Source: CAZPKH01 sp964587165
GTDB taxonomy: Bacteria; Bacteroidota; Bacteroidia; Bacteroidales; Muribaculaceae
Direction: 5' to 3'
NCBI GenBank assembly: GCA_964587165.1
Contig: CAZPKH010000003.1
Coordinates: forward strand, 1 to 64,000
DNA: 64,000 nt
Notes under the pieces: generated by a model
Database searches by the model: none
What the model was told of the DNA's origin: nothing
Seen by the model: only the letters and a program-made list of their open reading frames with translations
Shown: positions 34,331 to 43,686 of the stretch, one piece after another
Layout: every line of letters begins with the position of its first letter
Numbering within the stretch: position 1 is the first letter of the stretch
Made by a program: the position numbers and the translations under genes

Positions 34331-35509
34331 TTATTTTGTTACAGCGGCTGCAGGTTGAGAAGCTGTTGCCTCGGCATGATGCTCTTTCGAGTGAGCACCC
34401 TCTTCCTGTGCCAATGATATGAATATTGTGGAAAGCATGGTGAAAACAAAAGCCTGAATGAAGCTCACCAAAGTGTCGAGCAGCAACATGAAGATGCTGA
34501 AGAACATCGATACTACAGTAGTAGCGCCTCCTATAGCCACGCCACCGAGTGCTGCGAAGATGAAGATCAGAAGCGTCAGGACTATCACAATCATGTGTCC
34601 ACCCATCATATTGGCAAACAGACGGACTGTAAGAGCCGCAGGCTTGGTAAATACTCCGAACAGCTCTATGACAGGCATGATCGGGAGGGGGAACTTAAGC
34701 CACAGGGGCACATCGGGCCAGAATATATCTTTCCAGTAATGTTTTGTGCCAAAAATGTTTGTGACCAGGAAAGTAAACAGTGCAAGCACAAGAGTCACGG
34801 CGATATTGCCTGTGAGGTTTGCTCCGCCCGGGAAGATCACAATCAGTCCCATAAGGTTCATTACAAGAATGAACATGAATACGGTGAGAAGATAAGGGGC
34901 AAAACGCTGAGCCTTAGCACCGAGGATCGGCTTGATCATTCCATCGTAGATGAACATATAGAGCGACTCGAGTGCGCCAACCATCTTGCGCGGAGCCTTA
35001 TGACCCATTCGCTTGTGCCAACGCGCCACAGAGAGCACACACAGCAGGACGATGATCACTGTGATAAAGAGCGCACAGACGTTCTTAGTGATTGATATGT
35101 CCCATGGTTTTATCTCTTTGCCGTCGGGTGTAATCTCAACTATCTTACCTTTATACTTCGAATCGTGTCCGGCAATACGGAATGTAATATCACCATCTTT
35201 GTACTCATGACCATGGGCGACACGGCTGGATGAGAATACATGAAGACCGTCGGATGCCCATACTATAATGGGTAACGGCATTCTCTTGTGATGATTGAAC
35301 GGCACTTCCCAACCGTAGCCGTCGCCGAGGTGCTCGAATATTATCTCTTTAGGATCTATTTTCGATTCTTCAGCTTTATCGGCAGCCTCAGCTGCATCGA
35401 CAGCTTCAGTCAGTTCGTTGTCGGCATCCGCAAGAGATGCAGCACGACCTTGAACAGCGAAGATGCCGAACAGAAATATTACCAATAAAGAAATCAGATG
35501 CTTATTCAT
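34331..35509 (-). CDS. atpB: F1Fo ATP synthase a subunit with N-terminal exported domain
   Basis: 392 residues from ATG 35509 (MNKHLISLLVIFLFG), overlapping the end of atpC by 8 bases; the longer ORF runs inside atpC. A signal-peptide-like helix and a hydrophilic stretch (about 25-150, with FEHLGDGYGWEVPFNHHKR) precede five to six membrane helices, an arrangement typical of Bacteroidetes. The essential Arg lies in TKPAALTVRLFANMMGGH. It forms the proton half-channels against the c-ring. The C-terminus is His/Ala-rich. Confidence 0.95.
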   Translation of the reverse strand: MNKHLISLLVIFLFGIFAVQGRAASLADADNELTEAVDAAEAADKAEESKIDPKEIIFEHLGDGYGWEVPFNHHKRMPLPIIVWASDGLHVFSSSRVAHGHEYKDGDITFRIAGHDSKYKGKIVEITPDGKEIKPWDISITKNVCALFITVIIVLLCVLSVARWHKRMGHKAPRKMVGALESLYMFIYDGMIKPILGAKAQRFAPYLLTVFMFILVMNLMGLIVIFPGGANLTGNIAVTLVLALFTFLVTNIFGTKHYWKDIFWPDVPLWLKFPLPIMPVIELFGVFTKPAALTVRLFANMMGGHMIVIVLTLLIFIFAALGGVAIGGATTVVSMFFSIFMLLLDTLVSFIQAFVFTMLSTIFISLAQEEGAHSKEHHAEATASQPAAAVTK

Positions 35510-35759
35510 TGCCGGCAGAGGTATTATAGATACATACTGATACGACATTACGATCCACATCGACAATACCGCCATCAACCGGCATATCATGCCGCTCACC
35601 CTGCATGTCTTCATATTTTATGAGACCCGGAGCAAGTACCGAAATGATCGAAGCGTGATTGTGGAGCACGGTAAATTCGCCCTGAACACCCGGCAGGTGC
35701 ACAAGCTTCACTTCTCCTTCGAAGAGAATCTGCTCGGCGGATATGATTTTGAGAGTCAT
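35502..35759 (-). CDS. atpC: F1Fo ATP synthase epsilon subunit (short form)
   Basis: 85 residues against about 135 in E. coli. Only the N-terminal beta-sandwich is present (LPGVQGEFTVLHNHASIISVL), without the C-terminal helical hairpin that inhibits ATP hydrolysis in other bacteria. Short epsilon subunits are usual in Bacteroidetes. It follows atpD by 30 bases and overlaps atpB. Confidence 0.92.
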   Translation of the reverse strand: MTLKIISAEQILFEGEVKLVHLPGVQGEFTVLHNHASIISVLAPGLIKYEDMQGERHDMPVDGGIVDVDRNVVSVCIYNTSAGNE

Positions 35760-35789
35760 ACGGATATTGTAATGTGAAGTGGATTAAAG

Positions 35790-37295
35790 TTATGCACCGA
35801 CCTCAGCGAGCATGCGCTTGCCTTTTTCGATAGCCTCGTCGATAGTACCGACATTGAGGAAAGCCTGCTCGGGGTACTGATCCATCTCACCTGAAAGAAT
35901 CATCTTGAAGCCACGGATAGTCTCGTTGAGAGGTACCATAACGCCGGGGAGACCGGTAAACTGCTCGGCCACGTGGAAAGGCTGCGAGAGGTAGCGCTGA
36001 GCACGGCGTGCACGCGATACCACGAGCTTATCCTCGTCAGAGAGCTCATCGACACCAAGGATGGCGATAATATCCTGAAGCTCGTTATACTTCTGCAGCA
36101 GCTGTTTGACAGACTGAGCCACGTTGTAATGCTCCTCGCCTATGATATTGGGATCGAGGATACGCGATGTCGACTCAAGGGGGTCGACAGCCGGATAAAT
36201 ACCAAGCTCTGCAATCTTACGGCTGAGCACGGTGGTAGCGTCAAGGAAGCTGAAGGTAGTTGCCGGAGCCGGGTCGGTAAGGTCGTCGGCAGGCACATAG
36301 ATAGCTTGCACGGATGTGATAGAACCATTCTTGGTAGAAGTGATTCGCTCCTGAAGAATACCCATCTCCGAGGCCAGAGTAGGCTGATAACCCACAGCTG
36401 AAGGCATACGGCCCAGAAGTGCGGACACCTCGGAACCTGCCTGAGTGAAACGGAATATATTGTCGATAAAGAGAAGAATCTCCTTACCGCCGCCATCCTG
36501 ATCGCGGAACTGCTCGGCGACCGTAAGACCCGAAAGAGCCACACGCAGACGTGCGCCCGGCGGCTCGTTCATCTGACCGAACACCAGGGTGGCCTGCGAC
36601 TCGGCTACTTTCTCCATGTCGACATCAGCGAGGTTCCACTCCCCTTTCTCCATGCCTTCACGGAATTTTTCGCCATATTTCATCACACCGCTCTCGATCA
36701 TCTCACGGAGCAGGTCGTTACCCTCACGGGTACGCTCTCCCACACCGGTAAACACCGAGAAACCGTTGTGACCTTTAGCGATATTATTTATGAGCTCCAT
36801 GATGAGCACTGTCTTACCCACACCGGCACCTCCGAAAAGACCGATCTTACCACCTTTGGAGTAAGGCTCGAGGAGGTCGATCACCTTAATACCGGTATAG
36901 AGGATTTCGGTACCGATAGTGAGATCGTCGAAAGCAGGAGCCGGCTGGTGAATCGGACGAAGATCAGTGCGTTTGAGCTCGGGGAGTCGGTCGATTGCCT
37001 CGCCTATGACGTTAAGCAGACGACCTTTGACCTGAGATCCGGTAGGCACAGCTATCGGACGCTCGAGATTATCGACACGAACACCGCGCTGCAGACCGTC
37101 GGTACTCTCCATAGCCACACAGCGCACGGTATCTTCACCGATATGCTGCTCGACTTCGAGGATGAGCTGCGTGCCATTGTCGCGATCCACCTTCAAGGCA
37201 GTGTAGATGGGGGGCAACTGATTGTCGTCGCCCTCAAAGATCACATCGACCACCGGGCCGATTACCTGAGCTATTTTTCCGAATTTGTCGCTCAT
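35790..37295 (-). CDS. atpD: F1Fo ATP synthase beta subunit
   Basis: 501 residues. Catalytic subunit: P-loop GGAGVGKT (155-162, Lys161), GERTREG (187-192 region) with the catalytic Glu, and the late DELSDEDK segment matching the DELSEEDK region that contacts gamma. First gene of the atp block, 45 bases after nuoH, which is the upstream junction of the insertion into the nuo operon. Confidence 0.97.
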   Translation of the reverse strand: MSDKFGKIAQVIGPVVDVIFEGDDNQLPPIYTALKVDRDNGTQLILEVEQHIGEDTVRCVAMESTDGLQRGVRVDNLERPIAVPTGSQVKGRLLNVIGEAIDRLPELKRTDLRPIHQPAPAFDDLTIGTEILYTGIKVIDLLEPYSKGGKIGLFGGAGVGKTVLIMELINNIAKGHNGFSVFTGVGERTREGNDLLREMIESGVMKYGEKFREGMEKGEWNLADVDMEKVAESQATLVFGQMNEPPGARLRVALSGLTVAEQFRDQDGGGKEILLFIDNIFRFTQAGSEVSALLGRMPSAVGYQPTLASEMGILQERITSTKNGSITSVQAIYVPADDLTDPAPATTFSFLDATTVLSRKIAELGIYPAVDPLESTSRILDPNIIGEEHYNVAQSVKQLLQKYNELQDIIAILGVDELSDEDKLVVSRARRAQRYLSQPFHVAEQFTGLPGVMVPLNETIRGFKMILSGEMDQYPEQAFLNVGTIDEAIEKGKRMLAEVGA

Positions 37296-37340
37296 AAATA
37301 TTGAGTGTTAACTATTTAGCTTTTTAAAATGATATCAGAT

Positions 37341-38456
37341 TCAGAGTGTGAGACCAAAGGAGATCACCAGTACCATCAGCACCAGATTTACCAGATTGAT
37401 GGGAAGGAGATATTTCCACTCCAGCGACAGAAGCTGGTCGATGCGCAGACGCGGGAATGTCCATTTAAACCATATTATAATGAATGTCAGTCCTATAGCC
37501 TTACCGAAGAACCATACTACCGAGGGTATATAGTCCATCACGGCATTGAATCCGTCAAGACCGGGTATATGCAGCGGCATCCATCCTCCGAAGAACATGA
37601 AAGCTGCCACAGCTCCCACAATGAAAAGATTAAGGTATTCTGCCAGGTAGAAGAAACCGAAATGCATACCTGAATACTCAGTATGATATCCGGCAGTAAG
37701 CTCGCTTTCAGCCTCGGGAAGGTCAAACGGGCCACGGTTGGTCTCGGCGGTACCTGCCACAAGATAAATAAGGAATGCTATGAAAGCGGGGATATGGCCT
37801 GAGAAGATGAACCAAAGATGATCCTGTTTGAGACAGATTTCGTTGATATCCATCGTACCGGCCAGACATACCATAGTGATAACCGAAAGGCCTACCGAAA
37901 GCTCGTAGCTCACCATCTGGGCTCCGGAACGGAGAGCACCTATAAGAGTGAATTTATTATTCGACGACCATCCGGCAAGGAGTATACCGAGAACGCCTAT
38001 CGACGAAACTGCGATAAGGAAGAAGATTCCGATATTGAAGTTTATCACCTGAAGCCCGTAGCCAAACGGCAAACAGGCAAATGCAAGCATCGAAGCGATG
38101 ATCACGAGATAAGGAGCCAGAGCAAAAAGGAACTTGTCGACATGCTTGAGCTCGATAATCTCCTTTGTGAGCATCTTGAACATATCGGCAAAACTCTGGA
38201 GCAAACCCCAAGGGCCAACTCGGTTGGGCCCCAGACGGCACTGGAAAGCTGCACATATCTTACGCTCATAATAGATGTAGAAGAGCGCCAACACTGCATA
38301 TACTGTGAGAAGCAGCAGAGCGATAAGCACGCAATCGACTACAGTGGTGAGCCATGTGGGCATGAAAGTATTCAGTGTGGAGTTGAACCAGCCGAAGAAC
38401 GAGTCGGCCATTCCGGCATCAACAACATTTACTGATTCGATTAACAAACCTTGCAT
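37341..38456 (-). CDS. nuoH: NADH-quinone oxidoreductase subunit H
   Basis: 371 residues, about eight helices. It forms the quinone chamber with NuoB and NuoD. Conserved signatures are YERKICAAFQCRLGPNRVGP (about 67-86) and AETNRGPFDLPEAESELTAG (about 245-264). It is the last gene before the ATP synthase genes; in an uninterrupted Bacteroidetes operon nuoI would follow here. Confidence 0.96.
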   Translation of the reverse strand: MQGLLIESVNVVDAGMADSFFGWFNSTLNTFMPTWLTTVVDCVLIALLLLTVYAVLALFYIYYERKICAAFQCRLGPNRVGPWGLLQSFADMFKMLTKEIIELKHVDKFLFALAPYLVIIASMLAFACLPFGYGLQVINFNIGIFFLIAVSSIGVLGILLAGWSSNNKFTLIGALRSGAQMVSYELSVGLSVITMVCLAGTMDINEICLKQDHLWFIFSGHIPAFIAFLIYLVAGTAETNRGPFDLPEAESELTAGYHTEYSGMHFGFFYLAEYLNLFIVGAVAAFMFFGGWMPLHIPGLDGFNAVMDYIPSVVWFFGKAIGLTFIIIWFKWTFPRLRIDQLLSLEWKYLLPINLVNLVLMVLVISFGLTL

Positions 38457-38515
38457 GATGTGATATCTTGATTCGTATAGATGGTTTATTACTTTTTGTT
38501 CGATTGCAGCGGCTA

Positions 38516-40147
38516 TCAGCGATCCATGTCAGGGACGATATAGTCCAGAGAACCGCCGATTGTGATAAGGTCGGCGATCTTTTCGCCTTCGGTAAGTTTG
38601 TCGACCACAGCAGCCAAAGCCACACACGGTGTCTGAAGATGCACACGGTACGGTTTGGTTTCGCCGTCGCTCTCGATGAAAACGCCGAAAGCACCACGGC
38701 ATCCCTCTACTTGCTCGTACCAATGGCCTACAGGGAGTTTGAGTACCTTAGGTACCTTGACACAATACTCACCTTCGGGTATTCCGCGATCGAGAAGCTG
38801 CTCAATAATGCGAGCCGACTGTGTGATCTCGTCGAGGCGCACTTTGAATCGAGCCATCGAGTCGCCTTCGGTGCGAACCACCTCGTCAAACTCGAGCGTA
38901 GGATATAAGCTGTAGGGATGAACCTTACGGACGTCGCAAGCCCAGTCGGAAGCTCGGCCTGAAGGGCCTGTTATAGCCCAGTCGATGGCATCAGCGCGCG
39001 AGAGCACACCGACACCCTCCATACGGTTTTTGGCAATGACATTGCCGGTGAATATCTTGTTGTACTCTTTAAGATTCTGAGGTATAACGGCCAGAAGAGC
39101 GCGGACATCTTCCTCGAAGTCGGGGGCAAGATCCATCATCACACCGCCGATGCACTCATAGTTGAACGACATGCGGGCTCCACATGTCTTGTCCATGATA
39201 TCGAGTATCATCTCACGCACTCGCAGTGTATAGAAGAGCATTGTTGTGGCACCCAAGTCCATGCAGAACGTACCCATAAAGAGGCAGTGTGAGGCAATAC
39301 GGCTGAGCTCATCCATAAGCACGCGAATTGTCTTGGCGCGTTCGGAGATTTCGATGCCGGCAGCTTTCTCCACACAGTTGCACATACAGTGATGATATAT
39401 GTGACCAGAGAAGTAGTCGAGACGATCGAGGAAATGAAGCTGCTGTGCATATGTGAGAGTCTCGCACAGCTTCTCGACGCCACGATGGATATACCCCATA
39501 TAGACATCGATCTTTTTGATAGTCTCACCGTCGACAGCCGTACGGAATCTAAGCACGCCGTGAGTCGCGGGATGCTGCGGGCCGATGTTGACAACGAAAT
39601 CCTCCGGCTGGAAAATACGCACTTCGCGTTTTTCGATCTTGCCGTCGGCTGTTTCGTAATACTGGTCTGTAAAGTCGCTCTGGCGCTCAGACTCTATGGA
39701 GATAGGATTATCCTCGTTGTAATCTTTGCGGAGAGGATACCCTTTCCAGTCGATGCTCAGGAAGAGGCGACGCATATCGGGATTGCCGATGAAACGTATC
39801 CCGAAGAAGTCGTACACCTCACGCTCGAAAATCTGAGCGATGGTCCAAAGGTCGGCTACGGAATGAAGGTACGGAGCCTGCCGGGTACCGGTGGCTTCGA
39901 CTTTCACGGATATTACAGTATTATATTTAGTAGAGGCAAGATAGTAGTAGCAGCCGAGTTTCTCACCCCAATCCATACCGACAATCGATACAAGATAGTC
40001 GTAAGCCAACGCCTGATCCTGTTGGAGTGTAGCAGCGAGATCGTGCCACTTGGCATCGGGGATTACGATCATCTCGCGACCGTCGGCGCTCGTTTCAAAC
40101 GATGCTTCGGGGAAGAGCTTGGATATATGCTCGTTTATGTCAGCCAT
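38516..40147 (-). CDS. nuoCD: NADH-quinone oxidoreductase fused subunits C and D
   Basis: 543 residues. The NuoC (30 kDa) domain spans about 1-165 with ERLSI-type strand FLSIDWKGYPLRKDY (about 128-142). The NuoD (49 kDa) domain follows from about 178 (NIGPQHPATHGVLRF) to the C-terminus, which ends in the conserved VPDMDR. The fusion is typical of Bacteroidetes and enterobacteria. NuoD lines the quinone-reduction site next to NuoB. 59 bases before nuoH and 101 after nuoB. Confidence 0.96.
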   Translation of the reverse strand: MADINEHISKLFPEASFETSADGREMIVIPDAKWHDLAATLQQDQALAYDYLVSIVGMDWGEKLGCYYYLASTKYNTVISVKVEATGTRQAPYLHSVADLWTIAQIFEREVYDFFGIRFIGNPDMRRLFLSIDWKGYPLRKDYNEDNPISIESERQSDFTDQYYETADGKIEKREVRIFQPEDFVVNIGPQHPATHGVLRFRTAVDGETIKKIDVYMGYIHRGVEKLCETLTYAQQLHFLDRLDYFSGHIYHHCMCNCVEKAAGIEISERAKTIRVLMDELSRIASHCLFMGTFCMDLGATTMLFYTLRVREMILDIMDKTCGARMSFNYECIGGVMMDLAPDFEEDVRALLAVIPQNLKEYNKIFTGNVIAKNRMEGVGVLSRADAIDWAITGPSGRASDWACDVRKVHPYSLYPTLEFDEVVRTEGDSMARFKVRLDEITQSARIIEQLLDRGIPEGEYCVKVPKVLKLPVGHWYEQVEGCRGAFGVFIESDGETKPYRVHLQTPCVALAAVVDKLTEGEKIADLITIGGSLDYIVPDMDR

Positions 40148-40248
40148 ATTGCTAATATATTTCAGTGTTTTTGTTTTGCCGCCTACGCTGCGGGCGCAGT
40201 CGGCATTGAAGCTGTTGAGATCGGTTTAGACACAATGCGCGAGGATTA

Positions 40249-40857
40249 TCAGTCGTCGACACCCTCTACCGGATGTTCTTTAAGAAAATCCTCCTGTTTC
40301 TGCTTGCGGTTTACTCCACCGAAGAAACGCTCTATTTTGACCTTGCGCGAGAGCTGCATGATACCGTATATCATAGCATCCGGACGCGGCGGGCAGCCCG
40401 GCACCCAAACGTCGACAGGCACGATGTCGCCTATACCTTTGGCTACATGATATGAGTTTTTAAACGGGCCACCGGATATGGCGCATCCGCCGCACGCTAT
40501 CACATATTTGGGCTCGGCGAGCTGATCGTAGAGGCGACGGAACACAGGCACCATACGATTTACTATCGTACCGGCCACCATCATGAAGTCGGCCTGTCGT
40601 GGCGACGAACGAGCCACTTCCCAGCCGAAACGTGCCATATCATACCGGGCTGCGCCAAGCGACACAAACTCGATGCCGCAGCAACTGGTAGCGAATGTAA
40701 GAGGCCAAAGCGAGTTCGAGCGGCCCCAGTTGATCAGCTTGTCGAGCGATCCGACCACTACATTTGTACCGTTGGCATTAAGCTCTTTTACAAGATTTTC
40801 GATATACCCGTTGTCTTTCCATGCCTCGTAGGGCATGCTTTTGGTAGTTACTTCCAT
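40249..40857 (-). CDS. nuoB: NADH-quinone oxidoreductase subunit B
   Basis: 202 residues. It carries cluster N2, the last electron donor to quinone. The probable ligands are Cys59 and Cys60 (ATSCCGIEF), Cys125 (CGGCAISGG) and Cys155 (VPGCPPRPD). Normal length, with a slightly long hydrophilic C-terminus. The start overlaps the nuoA end by 10 bases. Confidence 0.96.
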   Translation of the reverse strand: MEVTTKSMPYEAWKDNGYIENLVKELNANGTNVVVGSLDKLINWGRSNSLWPLTFATSCCGIEFVSLGAARYDMARFGWEVARSSPRQADFMMVAGTIVNRMVPVFRRLYDQLAEPKYVIACGGCAISGGPFKNSYHVAKGIGDIVPVDVWVPGCPPRPDAMIYGIMQLSRKVKIERFFGGVNRKQKQEDFLKEHPVEGVDD

Positions 40858-41216
40858 TCAAGAGCTCCTTTCCGCCAGGCGTAAACAAGACCCAGCACTA
40901 AAATTCCGAAAAAGACACCTATACTGATGAGGGCTTTTGTGCCGAGATCCTGCATAATGGTAGCCCATGGAAAGAGGAATACACACTCGACATCGAACAT
41001 TAAGAACAGAATGGCAAAAAGATAGTACCCTACCTTAAACTGGGCCATACTCTCTCCACGAGTAGGAATACCACACTCGTATGCCTCACCTTTCTGAGGG
41101 TTAAAGGAGCGGGGGGATATTAGCCCCGCGAGCCACAACGCAAGAGCGACAAGGCCGATACCGGTGAGAAGTGCCACCAGCGCAAGCGTTGTATTCTGAA
41201 TTTCGAGTAATGACAT
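40848..41216 (-). CDS. nuoA: NADH-quinone oxidoreductase subunit A
   Basis: 122 residues, three helices. NPQKGEAYECGIPTRGESMA is the conserved cytoplasmic loop that moves during coupling (Cys is the residue known for state-dependent exposure), followed by YYLFAILFLMFDVECVFLFP. First gene of the supraoperon, with a leader of about 75 bases after the promoter at 41298-41305. Confidence 0.95.
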   Translation of the reverse strand: MSLLEIQNTTLALVALLTGIGLVALALWLAGLISPRSFNPQKGEAYECGIPTRGESMAQFKVGYYLFAILFLMFDVECVFLFPWATIMQDLGTKALISIGVFFGILVLGLVYAWRKGALEWK

Positions 41217-41297
41217 ATCGAATTACAATATTGTTTTTCAGAAAGTTAAGCGAGGTGAGAGGACACCTTAAGGCACACTGACAGCCTAAAGGCAGTG

Positions 41298-41327
41298 CAA
41301 ATATAGTTAAATTTCATGAAACACAAA
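41298..41327 (-). promoter_or_regulatory. Promoter of the nuo-atp-nuo supraoperon
   Basis: The minus strand reads TATATTTG at 41305-41298 (-7, TAnnTTTG), with TTTG at 41327-41324 as a -33 element, spaced 18 bases. The predicted start is near 41291. The leader holds a small hairpin (AGGTG/CACCT near 41254-41269). Confidence 0.65.
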
Positions 41328-41422
41328 CAATAGCAGCCTCAAATTTATCAACATTTAGAGCGCCATAACCCCGCCATAACCCATCAAGTTTAATCTGCGC
41401 ACCCACCTCGTTCAGACATTTT

Positions 41423-41453
41423 TTTGACATGATTCAGAATATTATTACCTTTG
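41423..41453 (+). promoter_or_regulatory. Promoter of the membrane-glycan operon
   Basis: TTTG at 41423-41426 and TACCTTTG at 41446-41453, spaced 19 bases, an exact fit to the Bacteroidetes -33/-7 pattern. The start near 41460 leaves a leader of about 50 bases to ATG 41510. Between this and the opposite nuo promoter (41328-41422) a short tandem CGCCATAACC repeat lies near 41363-41382. Confidence 0.7.
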
Positions 41454-41509
41454 CCACAATCTTTTTTCCGACTCCTCGCGGTATTATCATCACACACTAA
41501 TATTTAGAT

Positions 41510-42802
41510 ATGCCAAAAGTTGCATCCGGTACTTCGCGCATTTTCCTATACCGACTGGTCGGCTCAGTCATGATCTTGGGCCTTCTGGAAAAAGTATTTG
41601 CCTTCGCCTTACATGGGGGGGGGTATCAAAATGCTGTATTTCAAGCATCTAACCCAGACATACTACAATCATGGGAGTTTTCTGAATTTTTAATCAATTT
41701 CCAAGGCGGATTTGTAAGACGCGGCCTTCTCGGCGAGCTCTTACTTTGGTTTTCTACAACTACCGGTATCAGCCCGCGTATCCCCATTGTAGTGATATGC
41801 ATTACGGCATACGCCGTAGTTTTCGGATTCTTTCTTTCCAAATTCAAAAAAGGAGGCTACAGCTGGTGGCTGATCCTGTCGCCTCTGATGTGTGGTTTTA
41901 TCACATATATCGTCCGCAAGGATTACCTGCTGTATGCAGTTGCGATAGCGATATTCTGCTTGGTCAAAAACTCAAACCCAGCATTATGGCGGCGTTTTGC
42001 AGCATTCATGCTTGCCGCATTGGGCTTATTTATACACGAAGCGTTCATCTTCTGGGGTATTCCGATATTTGCCCTGATTCTGCTTAGCGACCGCCGGCAT
42101 CGATCAGTTAACATCTCGATGATCGCCATTCTATTTGGGATATTTGGTGTATTGTCAATATTCAAAGGGAATTACGATGTAGCATGTGCCATCAACGAGT
42201 CGTGGAATAACAATGTAGCAGAAGCAAATCTCACTTACACTCATCGAAATAGTATCGGAGCACTTGCATGGACTACCTCCGGCACTATGGTAAAGCAGAT
42301 TCTCAAGAACACCGGAGCTACTTCCGGATTTATGGGAATAGTTTACTGGCCGCTCCTCACAATAGCCATCTATTATCTGACGGTGTTCTTTTTCCGAGCA
42401 TTCAGACCGACAAAGAGTTTATACGATGTCGCCGAGCAAAACAGGCTTTCAGCTATTCTGCTGATACTGTTTATATGCATGCTCCCTATGTTTGTGCTTT
42501 TGAGTTGCGACTACGGCAGGTTATATCAATATGTGGTAATAACGGCAATGGCAGCATTCATGATACTCGATCGAGAGGTGATCGACAGAATGTTGCCGGG
42601 ACGTATAGTCAGGTGGGCCGCGAAGACCGATACCTTTCTGTCGCGCATAGTGTCCCCGAACAAGTGGGTAATAGCATTATTGCTGATAACTATCGGCATA
42701 AGCCGTTGCTACTTCAATCCCGTAAACTCTATGCTTGAAAGCCCTATAGGGGCCACAGTAAACGGCTTATGCGCTCTCTTTTTCAGAATAATACACCTCT
42801 GA
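41510..42802 (+). CDS. Polytopic membrane protein, probably glycan-related; family not recognised
   Basis: 430 residues, about ten membrane helices. I do not recognise the family. A conserved-looking NFQGGFVRRGLLGELLLW segment lies between helices 1 and 2, VRKDYLLYAVAIAIF further on, and HEAFIFWGIP around 177. The layout resembles GT-C type glycosyltransferases or EpsG-like polymerases, but no diagnostic motif is seen. It is the first gene of an operon with a polyprenyl phosphoribosyltransferase-like enzyme (1-base overlap), a HAD phosphatase and an acyltransferase. By context it may transfer or polymerise a sugar from a polyprenyl phosphate donor. Confidence 0.6.
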   Translation: MPKVASGTSRIFLYRLVGSVMILGLLEKVFAFALHGGGYQNAVFQASNPDILQSWEFSEFLINFQGGFVRRGLLGELLLWFSTTTGISPRIPIVVICITAYAVVFGFFLSKFKKGGYSWWLILSPLMCGFITYIVRKDYLLYAVAIAIFCLVKNSNPALWRRFAAFMLAALGLFIHEAFIFWGIPIFALILLSDRRHRSVNISMIAILFGIFGVLSIFKGNYDVACAINESWNNNVAEANLTYTHRNSIGALAWTTSGTMVKQILKNTGATSGFMGIVYWPLLTIAIYYLTVFFFRAFRPTKSLYDVAEQNRLSAILLILFICMLPMFVLLSCDYGRLYQYVVITAMAAFMILDREVIDRMLPGRIVRWAAKTDTFLSRIVSPNKWVIALLLITIGISRCYFNPVNSMLESPIGATVNGLCALFFRIIHL

Positions 42803-43686
42803 TGAATATTACGTCAATAATCAAACTCATACGCCCGCAACAATGGTTGAAGAATTGCTTTGTGGCGCTACCGCTTTTCTTCAGCGGCTCTCTTTTCAAT
42901 CTCCGGTGCTGGCAGCAAACAGTGATAGCGTTTTTTGCATTCTCCTTTGTAGCAAGCTCAATATACTGTCTAAACGACGTTAACGATGCTGAAGCCGACC
43001 GATTACACCCTAAAAAACGATTTCGGCCTGTAGCAAGCGGGGATGTAACACCCGCACAGGCATACTCGATTATGGCGCTGATGGTAGCTGCATCACTGGT
43101 GCTTTGTGCTTTTCTGGGCAGACCATACGCCTGGAAAGTCGGTGCGATCATCGGAATATACTTCATACTTAACGTAGCTTACTGCATGCGGCTTAAGCAA
43201 TACGCTATCATCGACGTATTCATCATCTCCCTGGGATTCGTATTCCGTCTTGGAGCGGGAGGCATAGCATGCGACATATGGCTGTCGCCGTGGATAATAT
43301 CAATGACATTTCTTATAGCTCTTTTCTTAGCATTCGCCAAAAGACGCTCGGATGTTGTTATTCGCGAAACAACCGGAGTGGTGACCCGCAGCAACACGAT
43401 GAGGTACAACCTTGAGTTTATGAATCAGACGCTTGGTCTGCTCGGGGCAATCACAATCGTATGCTACATAATATATACTGTGTCGGCCGATGTTGTAGCA
43501 CGTCTGGGAAGCGAATATATTTACGTCACCTCTATCTTCGTACTGGCCGGTATACTCCGGTATCTTCAAGTGACCATCGTAGATGTGAAAAGCGGAAGTC
43601 CGACTAAAATTCTGCTGCGCGACCGTTTTATTCAGGCGTGCATACTGTTATGGATACTTGTCTTCATAGTGATAATCTATATATGA
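42802..43686 (+). CDS. Decaprenyl-phosphate phosphoribosyltransferase-like UbiA prenyltransferase
   Basis: 294 residues from ATG 42802 (TGATG overlap with the previous gene). A UbiA-type enzyme with about eight to nine helices. The first Asp-rich motif is NDVNDAEADRLHPKKRFRP (58-76), with the HPxKRxRP extension that I associate with 5-phosphoribosyl-1-pyrophosphate:decaprenyl-phosphate transferases. The second lies around YCMRLKQYAIIDVFIISLGF (about 125-145). The predicted product is polyprenyl-phosphoryl-5-phosphoribose on the inner membrane. The HAD phosphatase that overlaps its end by 4 bases could remove the 5-phosphate. No DprE1/E2-like epimerase is in the window. Confidence 0.78.
   Translation: MNITSIIKLIRPQQWLKNCFVALPLFFSGSLFNLRCWQQTVIAFFAFSFVASSIYCLNDVNDAEADRLHPKKRFRPVASGDVTPAQAYSIMALMVAASLVLCAFLGRPYAWKVGAIIGIYFILNVAYCMRLKQYAIIDVFIISLGFVFRLGAGGIACDIWLSPWIISMTFLIALFLAFAKRRSDVVIRETTGVVTRSNTMRYNLEFMNQTLGLLGAITIVCYIIYTVSADVVARLGSEYIYVTSIFVLAGILRYLQVTIVDVKSGSPTKILLRDRFIQACILLWILVFIVIIYI

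Noticed and set aside
41363..41382. Tandem CGCCATAACC repeat as an operator or attachment site
   Set aside because: Only two short copies between two divergent promoters; not enough to call a site.
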